A DNA stretch of 64,000 nt from an uncultured Oscillospiraceae bacterium (lineage in GTDB: Bacteria > Bacillota > Clostridia > Oscillospirales > Oscillospiraceae): contig CANRFC010000003.1 in NCBI GenBank assembly GCA_947629795.1, positions 1 to 64,000 on the forward strand, written 5' to 3'. The notes beneath the pieces were generated by a model. The model saw only the letters and a list, made by a program, of their open reading frames with translations, searched no databases and was not told the DNA's origin. The position numbers were made by a program, and so were the translations under genes. Shown one piece after another: positions 32,747-40,195 of the stretch (position 1 is the first letter of the stretch; each line of letters opens with the position of its first letter).

Positions 32747-35700
32747 AACAAATGAATGCGCCCTTTTGGGGCGCGGACCCGGAGGAGCTGTGGCGGGAGT
32801 ACCGGCGCCACCTGATGCTCACGGGGATGCCCAAGCAGCTCAGGGAGGCCCTGGACCGGAAAAAGCTCAAAGGGCAGCAAGGAGGCAGCGTGCAGGAAGC
32901 CTACTCCCTGTGGTGGCTGTTTGCCCGCAGCGGCTTTGCGGGCCGGATGGGCGGACGGCCCGGGGATCAGCTGGCCCAGGCTTTTTTGGGCGATACGGCG
33001 TGCTGGGAGCGTATCCGGTCCGCCTGTGAGGAGGAGAAGGTCAGCCTGGGCCCCAAGCAGCGTGCCGACTACATCGGCCAGGCTCCCAACGAGCAGCAGT
33101 GGAAGGCCATCGAGACCGCCATCAATGCCCCCATCTCCTTCATCCAGGGTCCTCCGGGCACCGGGAAGACCGCCACCATCCTCAACCTGGTCTATCAGAT
33201 CGCCAAGCGGCCGGAGAAGAAGACGGTGGCCATCGTCTCCTGCAACGGCGCGGCCCTGGAGAACATCCACGACAAGCTGCGGGAGCTCGGAGAGAAGGAC
33301 AAGGGCTCGGCGCCCAAGCTGCGGGTGGCCCGGCTGGGCAACCAGGACAACCGGAAAATCTTTTACGGAAGCGAGGACAACAGGGCGCTTGCCCCCCATC
33401 ACCAGACGCAGGCGTTCTACTACGTCCAGGAGGGCCCGGAGGGGCCCGCCCAGGCGATCGCCTCCGGCGGGGATATATCCACCGACTGGCTTCGCAAGCA
33501 GCGGGGTGAGCTGTACAGAGCCATCCGGGCCCGTCTGGACGCCGACCCCGACGACCTGTGGGCCCGGAACTGGCTCTCCAAGCTGGAGGAACTGGGCGCG
33601 GCCCGGTCCAACGCGAAGGCGTCCAGGCTGCGCACCCTGCTCAAGGAGGGCTGGGCCGCCACCCACCCGGAGGGCACCATCCAATCCATTGTCCGGGAGA
33701 CCGGCGTGACGGTTGACGAACTCTTTGAAGCGGGCTTCGCCGCCTTCACCTCCACGGTCCACTCCCTGCCCAACTGCTTCAAAGACGGGCTTTTTTACCA
33801 GTATGACTACGTCATCGTGGACGAGACCTCCCAGATGGGGCTCATCGTGGGACTGATCGCCATGTGCCACGCCAAGCACCTGGTGCTGGTGGGGGACGAG
33901 CAGCAGCTGGCCCCGGTGGTGGACGAGCAGCTGCTGAGCCTGCTGGATGAGGACGGAGACCCGTCGCCGCAGGAGGACCTTGACGGCAACCCGAGCGAGG
34001 GGGAAGCCGACGAATACGATCCCGACGAGTATTACTTCGATCCCGTTGAGATAGCGCGGGCGCAGGGTTATGATGTGGATGAAATGGACTACGATTCCAT
34101 TATGGAGCTTATTTTGGAGCCTGAGCCTGACCCGCAGGAGACGGACGGGGGAGGCTGGGCCAATTACCTCCCCCAGCCGGAGGTGAGCTTCCTGGACCTG
34201 TGCCAGAGCGTCTTCCTGGGCGTGGAAAAGGAGGGCAAGCGCCGGGGCGGGCTGTACCCGGACCCGGACCCGAACGAGGGTGCTGACACAAGGCCCAAGG
34301 TGTTCCTGGACCAGCATTACCGCTGCCACCCGGGCATCATCGGGTTCTGCAACGAGGCCGTCTACGAGCCCGCGAAAACGCCCCTGGAGATCTGCACCAA
34401 GAACTATGACCGCACGGTGGAGGTCCCCATCCGGGTCCTGCAATTCCAGGGGGACTACTGCCAGCGCTGTTATCGCTTTGCCGCCGAAAAGCCCGCCAAG
34501 AGAGGGCGTGCCGGGAGAGAGCCGGAGCAGGAGGACCCCTTGACGGCGCTGGAGCAGGTGGTGGCCCGGGAGGGCGAGCCCCTCCCGGCGGCGAAGCTGC
34601 CCGGCCGGCCCTCCAAGCGCAACCTCCGGCAGGTGGAGATCTTCCTGGAGGAGGAATGGCCCCGGCTGCTGGAACAGCTGGAGGAGAAGCAAAGGAAAAA
34701 CGAGCGCTTCAGCGCGTGCATCCTCACCCCCTTCCGGGGACAGAAGCGGGCCCTGGAGACGGCCATCCTGGGCCTGGGCAAAAAGGTGGTCAAGGCAAAG
34801 CGGGACCCCGAGAAGGCAGACCCCACCCTGTTCTACCTGTCCATCGACAACATGGCCGGCCCGGAGGAGAGCGGGAAGGTGGGCTCCTTCACCGTCCACG
34901 AGTCCCAGGGCCAGGAGTTCGACGTGGTCTACCTGCTGCCGGTGGAGGACGGGCTCTGGGAGTGGCCCTTCTCTCAGGGCAAGCGGATGGTGAATGTGGC
35001 GGTCTCCAGGGCCAAGAAGGAACTGCGGATCATCGCCTCGGACAAGTTCATGCGTGAAATTGAGGGCGACCCCGCCGGAGACGAGAAGGACAAGGAGCGC
35101 AGGGAAAAGCTGCTCATGCGGGACCTGGTCCACTATGTGGAGAAAAATGCCACTGCCGCCGATACGGCCAGGGGCTTCGGCATCCAGAGCTCCGCCATGA
35201 CCTCCATCTTCGACGGCAAGGAACCTCGCAAGACGAAAAAGGGGGAACCCTCCTCCGGCCAAAGGATCGTGGAAGCGCTCCTGGCGGAGCTGGCGCCCGC
35301 CCTGGGCCTCACCTGGAAGCGGCGGGACAGCCGGGACCGGGAAGTCCCCGTCAGTTCCACCCTCCTGGAGGCGGGGGCGACCGATGTGGATATCCTGAAA
35401 GCGCTTCTGGGAGAGAACTTCCAGGCCCACCCCGCCTATCATCAGGTATTCCGGTTCCTCCATGCCGCCAGCTTTGACTGCGTCCTCCGGGACAGCAGCG
35501 GCAGGCCCTTCCTGGCCATCGAGGTGGATGGGGCATACCACCGCTATCCCTATTACAAAGAAGAGGAGGGCAAGGCCTCCGATCCCGACAAACCCTACCA
35601 GAAATGGCGGAAGGACTGGCTGCACGACCGGCTGAAGGACCGGATCGTGGAGGCTGCGGGCGGTGTTGTCTACTACGGCAACCGCAAGAACATCGTGAAA

Positions 35701-36213
35701 GGCGGGGAGAAAAAGGTGCTCCGCCAGTGGGACCGGCCGCAGCCCGGCTCCTTCGCCCTGCTGCGCCTGAGTGACGACGGCTCCACCTTCCTGGAGACCG
35801 ACGCCTTGCGGGAAGCGGCCCCGGAGGACATGGCGGGCAAGGTCTTCACCGTCCAGGACCTGATCAAGAAATATCTGCCGTCCCTTTCCGCCGTCCTGAG
35901 AACATGGTCTGACGAGGAACGCAGTTGGCTGGACGCCCACCTGCCGGAGGGGGGCAGCCGAACCAGCCGCGCACAGCTCCGGCTTCAGGAACTGGGGCTC
36001 TTACAGAAGACCGATGAGGGCTGGCTGCCCACCGACGCCGGGGAAGAACTGGGCGTCGGAAGATTGAAGGGCAAGGATAACAGGCGGAAGGACAAGGAGG
36101 GCAAATTCTACCCCGTCTACCCCGCCGAAGCCCAGGCAGAGATCAAAAAGCTCCTGCTGGAGGGCATGGAGCAGGAAGAAGAAAACACGGAAGCTCCGGT
36201 CGCTGATACGTAA
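32743..36213 (+). CDS. SF1 (Upf1-like) helicase fused to a DUF2726/Vsr-like nuclease domain
   Basis: A 1156-residue protein. Helicase motifs are in order: Q-type NEQQWKAIE (about 121), Walker A GPPGTGKT (136-143), Walker B VDETSQ (about 360), motif III GDEQQLAP (about 384), motif IV HYRCHPGIIGF (about 524), motif V VHESQGQEFDVVYLLP (about 713) and motif VI VAVSRAKKEL (about 752). An acidic insert (about 405-475) lies between motifs III and IV. The DUF2726/Vsr-like domain (about 880-975) has LAIEVDGAYHR and KDWLHDRLKDRI, a PD-(D/E)xK-type core. The last 94 residues carry a module (LPTDAGEELGV, then FYPVYPAEAQ) that is also found twice in the convergent gene at 36283. Resembles DNA-processing or defence helicase-nucleases. 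Confidence 0.9.
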   Translation: MKQMNAPFWGADPEELWREYRRHLMLTGMPKQLREALDRKKLKGQQGGSVQEAYSLWWLFARSGFAGRMGGRPGDQLAQAFLGDTACWERIRSACEEEKVSLGPKQRADYIGQAPNEQQWKAIETAINAPISFIQGPPGTGKTATILNLVYQIAKRPEKKTVAIVSCNGAALENIHDKLRELGEKDKGSAPKLRVARLGNQDNRKIFYGSEDNRALAPHHQTQAFYYVQEGPEGPAQAIASGGDISTDWLRKQRGELYRAIRARLDADPDDLWARNWLSKLEELGAARSNAKASRLRTLLKEGWAATHPEGTIQSIVRETGVTVDELFEAGFAAFTSTVHSLPNCFKDGLFYQYDYVIVDETSQMGLIVGLIAMCHAKHLVLVGDEQQLAPVVDEQLLSLLDEDGDPSPQEDLDGNPSEGEADEYDPDEYYFDPVEIARAQGYDVDEMDYDSIMELILEPEPDPQETDGGGWANYLPQPEVSFLDLCQSVFLGVEKEGKRRGGLYPDPDPNEGADTRPKVFLDQHYRCHPGIIGFCNEAVYEPAKTPLEICTKNYDRTVEVPIRVLQFQGDYCQRCYRFAAEKPAKRGRAGREPEQEDPLTALEQVVAREGEPLPAAKLPGRPSKRNLRQVEIFLEEEWPRLLEQLEEKQRKNERFSACILTPFRGQKRALETAILGLGKKVVKAKRDPEKADPTLFYLSIDNMAGPEESGKVGSFTVHESQGQEFDVVYLLPVEDGLWEWPFSQGKRMVNVAVSRAKKELRIIASDKFMREIEGDPAGDEKDKERREKLLMRDLVHYVEKNATAADTARGFGIQSSAMTSIFDGKEPRKTKKGEPSSGQRIVEALLAELAPALGLTWKRRDSRDREVPVSSTLLEAGATDVDILKALLGENFQAHPAYHQVFRFLHAASFDCVLRDSSGRPFLAIEVDGAYHRYPYYKEEEGKASDPDKPYQKWRKDWLHDRLKDRIVEAAGGVVYYGNRKNIVKGGEKKVLRQWDRPQPGSFALLRLSDDGSTFLETDALREAAPEDMAGKVFTVQDLIKKYLPSLSAVLRTWSDEERSWLDAHLPEGGSRTSRAQLRLQELGLLQKTDEGWLPTDAGEELGVGRLKGKDNRRKDKEGKFYPVYPAEAQAEIKKLLLEGMEQEEENTEAPVADT

Positions 36214-36261
36214 AAACAGGCCCCATCCCTTGGACAAATGTCCGGGGGATGGGGCCTTTTG
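36214..36261. terminator. Bidirectional terminator inside the cassette
   Basis: AGGCCCCATCCC and GGGATGGGGCCT pair at 36219-36257 around a 16-base loop that itself contains GGACAAATGTCC. A- and T-runs flank both sides. It separates the helicase gene from the convergent gene. Confidence 0.88.
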
Positions 36262-36282
36262 ATGGGGAAAATGGGCGGATGC

Positions 36283-37374
36283 TCACTGGGCCGGGGCGAT
36301 GAGCTCCCCCATGTGCTCAGCCAGATACCGCTGGGCGTCTGGGGAATAGGCGACGCTCTTGTACAGGGCCCCGTCCTTATCGACCCGGTCCTCCGTGAGG
36401 ATGCCCAGGGCGGTCCCCTGAGGCGTGGGAACGTAGTTTTTCCGGCCTTCGGCGGTGAGTTCTGCCATCAGCAGGCCCTGTCGGACCAGCAGGTCTCGGA
36501 CCGCCTCCCGGGACAGGGGCTCCACGGCGGTGGGGTCGGGCAGAAGGGCGTTGATCCGTTTGAGCAGAAGGGCCATGGGCAGGTTCTCCTCCCCGGGGAT
36601 CCGGTCCCAGAGCTCCCGGGGCAGGGTGAAGGGCGCCTTGGCGGTGAAATACCCCGCCGCCAGGGAGCGCTGAAAGGCCAGAGCCACAAAGGCGAAGCAC
36701 TTGCGCAGCCGCTCCTGGCCCAGGGGGTCCTGGGGCTCCAGGGGCGCCTGGGTGACGGGGTGGAGGCCCTGGGAGAGCAGCTCCATGTCGCGGAAACTCT
36801 TCTCCAGAGCCTCCGGGCGGTCCACAAGGTCGCGTTTCCTCTGTGCCTTGCCGGCGGGGGGGACCGACTGCGCAATTTCTTCCAGATGGTCAAAGATGAA
36901 CTGCTGGGCGGCGGGGTCAAAGACCGCGTAGGGGCTGAATCTGCCGTTGGTGACCCGAATGCCCAGGGTCTGTCCCCGGTCGGTGGGGAGATAGTGGCCG
37001 CTCTCCTCGTCCTTGCGCAGATACTCCTGCTTTGTCAGCCACGTCTGCAGAGTCGTCAGGCTCAGGCCCCGCTGCCGGCTCAGGTCCACCGCCCGGTTGA
37101 TGATATCCACCACCTGCTTGCTCCGGCGGGCCCCGTCGTCAGGCTTGAGGCAGGCAAGCAGCTCAGGGGTGACGGTGAAGGGCGGCCGGTCCTCCGTATC
37201 GTCGTAGGAAATGATATGGTTCATATGCTTCAAAGAGAAATAAAAAGACTTATGCACGTATTCGTCCCGGGCGGCGGAGGAGGAGGGCAGACGGGTGCCG
37301 CTGATGGGGTCGGTGTAGGCGTCCAGTTTCTCCAGATAGTCCTTGGCGTGGCGGAGGATGTCGATCTGTTTCAT
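36283..37374 (-). CDS. Internally duplicated cassette protein sharing a module with the helicase
   Basis: A 363-residue soluble protein made of two similar halves of about 180 residues. Each begins with a helical segment around a P-x-(S/T)-x-x-x-L-x-P motif (DPISGTRLPSS at 23-33; HPVTQAPLEPQD at 205-216) followed by an Arg/Lys and F-F-L helix. Each ends with a module YLPTDRGQTLGI-x-YAVFDPAAQQFI (128-160) or YVPTPQGTALGI-x-VAYSPDAQRYL (314-351). The same module closes the cassette helicase (about 1075-1150). No catalytic motif is visible; DNA or partner binding is the likely role. Read from its own operator-bearing promoter towards the helicase. Confidence 0.75.
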   Translation of the reverse strand: MKQIDILRHAKDYLEKLDAYTDPISGTRLPSSSAARDEYVHKSFYFSLKHMNHIISYDDTEDRPPFTVTPELLACLKPDDGARRSKQVVDIINRAVDLSRQRGLSLTTLQTWLTKQEYLRKDEESGHYLPTDRGQTLGIRVTNGRFSPYAVFDPAAQQFIFDHLEEIAQSVPPAGKAQRKRDLVDRPEALEKSFRDMELLSQGLHPVTQAPLEPQDPLGQERLRKCFAFVALAFQRSLAAGYFTAKAPFTLPRELWDRIPGEENLPMALLLKRINALLPDPTAVEPLSREAVRDLLVRQGLLMAELTAEGRKNYVPTPQGTALGILTEDRVDKDGALYKSVAYSPDAQRYLAEHMGELIAPAQ

Positions 37375-37408
37375 ATTTGGGTCCGTCCTTTCTTGTTGAA
37401 GTGACTTC

Positions 37409-37448
37409 ATTCTACCATAGTCCATGACCGGGGCCGTAAATTTTACGG
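37409..37448 (-). promoter_or_regulatory. Right cassette promoter with inverted-repeat operator
   Basis: Minus strand: TAGAAT (37409-37414), and 19 bp upstream the inverted repeat CCGTAAA-A-TTTACGG (37434-37448), extended to GCCGTAAA/TTTACGGC. As at the left promoter, ATCG precedes the repeat and it takes the place of the -35 box. Confidence 0.7.
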
Positions 37449-37456
37449 CGATATCC

Positions 37457-37508
37457 GCGTGGGCCCCGGGGCAAACCATGGGCCCGGCGCGCCCTGCAGG
37501 GCCCACGC
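37457..37508. repeat. 10-bp inverted repeat after the acyltransferase gene
   Basis: GCGTGGGCCC (37457-37466) and GGGCCCACGC (37499-37508), perfect arms with a GC-rich spacer that can fold further. No T-run. It may end the acyltransferase transcript or insulate the cassette promoter. Confidence 0.5.
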
Positions 37509-37519
37509 CCGCCTTCTCT

Positions 37520-38551
37520 TTACAGCGTGACCAGTTTCCTGAACCCGGGGATCTTCTCCAGTACAAGGACCGCCAAGAGCGTCAGGATATACAGCACCGT
37601 CACCCAGGCCGGGATGGACAGCCAGGGCCACAGGCGCCCCAGGGGCCCCCGCAGGAACGGCGCGATGAGCTCCAGCACCAGCGGGTGGAGCAGGTACACT
37701 CCCAGAGTGCAGGAGGCGGCCTTTTGCAGCGGAGCTCCCGCCCGCTCGCCCAGGGTGGGATGGGACCTCCACAGCTCCTTGATCCCGGCGAAGACCGCCA
37801 TGCCCAGGGCCAGGGCGTTGGGGGAGAAAAAGCTGTACAGCAGGACGTTGATCTCCGCGCTCCTCTCCCCCAGGCAAAACAGGGTCACCACCGGCGCCGC
37901 CGCCCCCACCAGGGCGCAGGCGTAAAGCACCCGCCGGGCGCGTTGGGACAGGCCGAAGCGCTTATAGTACCCCGCCCACAGGTAGCAGAACACGAAGGCC
38001 AGGGTGGGGTCCATCTTCATCTTCTCCACCATGGCCGCCAGCACCGGGAAATACGGGGTGCGCAGGGCCAGGGTCACAAAGGAGCCGAAAAAGAAGGTGA
38101 GGACCAGGATATACCGGTAGGCCTGCCGGGTGGCTGTCCGGGCGAAGGCGGAGAGCAGGGGCGTAAACAGGTACAGGGCGATGGCGGCATAGAGGTACCA
38201 CAGGTGGACCGGCATGGTCAGCAGATAGGTCCCCAGCGCCCAAAGCCCCTCAAAGCTCCGGGCGCCCACCGCCAGCTCGTAGGCATAGTAGATGCCCGAC
38301 CAGGCCACCATGCGCAGGAAGAGCCCCAGGCATCTCCCCAGGAGCTTCTCCACCCCGGTCTCCCGGTCCGCCAGGTAATACCCGCTGATCATGCAGAAGA
38401 CGGGGATACTGAACCGCGCCAGGGAGTGGTAGAGCACGCTGAAGGCCGAATCGGGGTGGGGAACGTGGATCACCATGACGAAAAACGCGGCCAGGAGCCG
38501 CATGACGTCGGTATCCGTATCGTGCCTTGCGCCGCCGGAGAGACGTTCCAT
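37520..38551 (-). CDS. Membrane acyltransferase (acyltransferase 3 family)
   Basis: A 343-residue integral membrane protein with about ten helices. The start DTDVMRLLAAFFVMVIHVPH carries the R-x(n)-H pattern of the OafA/acyltransferase-3 family (Arg17 and His28 region), followed by FSIPVFCMISGYYLADR and the late SCTLGVYLLHPLVLEL. It should transfer an acyl group to a cell-surface sugar or polymer. ATG behind AAAGGAG. It lies outside the cassette and ends before its right promoter. Confidence 0.85.
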   Translation of the reverse strand: MERLSGGARHDTDTDVMRLLAAFFVMVIHVPHPDSAFSVLYHSLARFSIPVFCMISGYYLADRETGVEKLLGRCLGLFLRMVAWSGIYYAYELAVGARSFEGLWALGTYLLTMPVHLWYLYAAIALYLFTPLLSAFARTATRQAYRYILVLTFFFGSFVTLALRTPYFPVLAAMVEKMKMDPTLAFVFCYLWAGYYKRFGLSQRARRVLYACALVGAAAPVVTLFCLGERSAEINVLLYSFFSPNALALGMAVFAGIKELWRSHPTLGERAGAPLQKAASCTLGVYLLHPLVLELIAPFLRGPLGRLWPWLSIPAWVTVLYILTLLAVLVLEKIPGFRKLVTL

Positions 38552-38677
38552 TTTCTGCTCCTTTCCCCCGCTGCGGGCTGTGATCCTTCTGCTTTTGGTC
38601 CTGTCATTATATCCCTTTCCATTATCGGTGTCAATCGGCCCGCCGGCCCGCCCCCGGCGGCGTCGGTCCCCCGGCGC

Positions 38678-38716
38678 AAAAAAGTCCGGCAGCGGGATGC
38701 CTCCGCTGCCGGACTT
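38678..38716 (-). terminator. Terminator after ybjQ
   Basis: AGTCCGGCAGCGG and CCGCTGCCGGACT pair around seven bases, followed on the minus strand by TTTTTT. Confidence 0.9.
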
Positions 38717-38742
38717 CTCGTTCCCTTTTTGCCGGGATCTCT

Positions 38743-39054
38743 TTACAGGAACTTCACCGCCGTGCCGTAGGCCATGACCTCGGCGGCGCCCTGCATCACC
38801 GAGGCCGAGGCGTAGCGCATGGAGACCACCGCGTCGGCCCCCAGACTCTCGGCGTCCTCCACCATCCGCTTGGTGGCCAGGGCCCGGGCCTCGTTCATCA
38901 TCTCGTTGTAGGCCTTCAGCTCGCCGCCCACCAGGGTCTTGAAGCTCTGGGTGATGTCCTTGCCCAGGTTCTTGGACTGGATGGTGCTGCCCCGGACCAG
39001 GCCCAGGACCTCATACTCCTTGCCGGGGATGTGCTCAGTAGTTGTCAAGATCAT
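38743..39054 (-). CDS. YbjQ family protein
   Basis: A 103-residue protein of the YbjQ/DUF74 (heavy-metal-binding-domain) family, which forms pentamers of unknown function. Signatures: ILTTTEHIPGKEYEVLGLVRGST, then MNEARALATKRMVEDAESLGADAVVSMRY and the final YGTAVKF. Start taken at ATG 39054, which aligns with the family; GAGGAG lies eleven bases upstream and a GTG three codons earlier is possible. Overlaps the 3' end of the small membrane protein gene. Confidence 0.88.
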   Translation of the reverse strand: MILTTTEHIPGKEYEVLGLVRGSTIQSKNLGKDITQSFKTLVGGELKAYNEMMNEARALATKRMVEDAESLGADAVVSMRYASASVMQGAAEVMAYGTAVKFL

Positions 39055-39253
39055 CTTCTTCACCGCTCCTCACTTCTTTGATACGCTCACACAGGTTCCA
39101 GACGGCCACGCCGCCCAGGCCCAGGGAGATCAGCCCCACGATGAGCCGGAAGCCCCAGGGCATCCCGGGCACAAAGGCCACCGCCGCCAGATAGAACAGC
39201 AGCCACAGGCAGATGAGCACGGTGACGATGATGGGCGCGATGAGCTTTTTCAC
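39035..39253 (-). CDS. Small two-helix membrane protein
   Basis: A 72-residue protein with two membrane helices (about 4-28 and 34-54) and a charged tail ERIKEVRSGEEDDLDNY. Overlaps the start of the ybjQ gene by 20 bases, so the two are co-translated. No family is recognised. Confidence 0.65.
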   Translation of the reverse strand: MKKLIAPIIVTVLICLWLLFYLAAVAFVPGMPWGFRLIVGLISLGLGGVAVWNLCERIKEVRSGEEDDLDNY

Positions 39254-39319
39254 AGGCGCAGCCTCCTTTCCAAGTTTATCATACTCCTTCGGACCCCGAA
39301 CGTCAATATGATCCAGAAT

Positions 39320-39811
39320 TCATTTGGTGTTTTTCATCCGCCCCAGCAGGAGCTGGGCGCACAGCCCGGTAAAGGCCCCGGCGGGGATGCCCGCCAGCAG
39401 GAGCCAAGGCAGGTAGAGGACCAGCTGAGGGGTCCGGGCGATGAGGACGGCCGCCCCCATCTGGCCCAGGTTGTGGGCTGCCGCCCCAATGGCGCCGCAG
39501 ACCCAGAGCTGCTTTTCGGTGAGAATTTTCTGCAGCGGGAGCATCACCAAATAGCAGCAAAGGCCGCCAGAAAGAGAATAGGCCAGGGTCATGCCCCCGG
39601 TGAAGAGGCTCCCCAGGATCACCCGGGCGAGGAGGATCATCAGGGTGTCACCCGGCCCCAGGGCGAACATGGCGTAGACCGTCACGATATTGGCAAGGCC
39701 CAGCTTCATCCACGGCACAGGAAGGGGCAGGGGGATCTGGGCCTCGGCCACGAAGATGGTGAGGGCTACGGCGGTGAGGAGGGCGCACCTGGTCAGCCGT
39801 TTTGTACTCAT
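39320..39811 (-). CDS. Gx transporter family (heptaprenyl-diphosphate synthase component I-like) protein
   Basis: A 163-residue membrane protein with five to six helices. It shows the family motif LPVPWMKLGLANIVTVYAMFALG, whose PG/KLGLAN loop resembles ECF-type S-components. Named after HepS component I but not an enzyme; in Gram-positives it lies with ApbE and NusG domain II genes, as here. It starts four bases before the end of the NusG-domain gene. Confidence 0.85.
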   Translation of the reverse strand: MSTKRLTRCALLTAVALTIFVAEAQIPLPLPVPWMKLGLANIVTVYAMFALGPGDTLMILLARVILGSLFTGGMTLAYSLSGGLCCYLVMLPLQKILTEKQLWVCGAIGAAAHNLGQMGAAVLIARTPQLVLYLPWLLLAGIPAGAFTGLCAQLLLGRMKNTK

Positions 39812-40194
39812 CCCGTCACCCCGTCCACTTTCCCAGCCCCGTCGGCGATCTCAATGACCAGCCTGTTGGGCAGGCACACGATGGGGGCCACCCCGGTGCC
39901 GATCCACCCCTGTTTGACGCAGACCTGGTCGGGGCAGTCGGCCTGCCGCACCCGGATCTTCCCGGGGGCGACCTCCACCACGTCGGTGATCCCGCTCTTC
40001 CCGGTAAAGGAGAGCTCGTAGTCCTCGGTGACGGCGGAAAGGTCCACCCGGTGGACCTCCTCCCCGTCCAGGGTCACCACTGCCACGGCGCCCTTGGGCA
40101 TACGCAGGAAGACCAGGGCGGCCGCCGCGGCGCACAGGGCCATCACGCCCCCCAGGATGCACAGCCAGGTTTTGTTGGAAAGCCCCTTTTTCAT
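39808..40194 (-). CDS. NusG domain II-containing exported protein
   Basis: A 128-residue protein with an N-terminal membrane anchor (about 9-30) and a small beta-domain outside: VVTLDGEEVHRVDLS, IRVRQADCPDQVCVKQGWI and VCLPNRLVIEI. The C-P-x-Q-x-C motif followed by a third Cys is the family hallmark. ATG at 40192-40194 behind GGAGG, directly after the apbE stop. Probably electron-transfer or flavin related together with ApbE. Confidence 0.88.
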   Translation of the reverse strand: MKKGLSNKTWLCILGGVMALCAAAAALVFLRMPKGAVAVVTLDGEEVHRVDLSAVTEDYELSFTGKSGITDVVEVAPGKIRVRQADCPDQVCVKQGWIGTGVAPIVCLPNRLVIEIADGAGKVDGVTG

Positions 40195-40195
40195 C

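Noticed and set aside
27387-37450. Reading the cassette as a conjugative element because of the VirD4-like gene.
   Set aside because: There is no relaxase, VirB4, lytic transglycosylase, integrase or attachment-site repeat, and the ATPase lacks membrane helices.
37457-37508. Attachment site for the cassette at the 10-bp inverted repeat.
   Set aside because: It is an inverted, not direct, repeat, has no copy at the left border, and no integrase gene is present.
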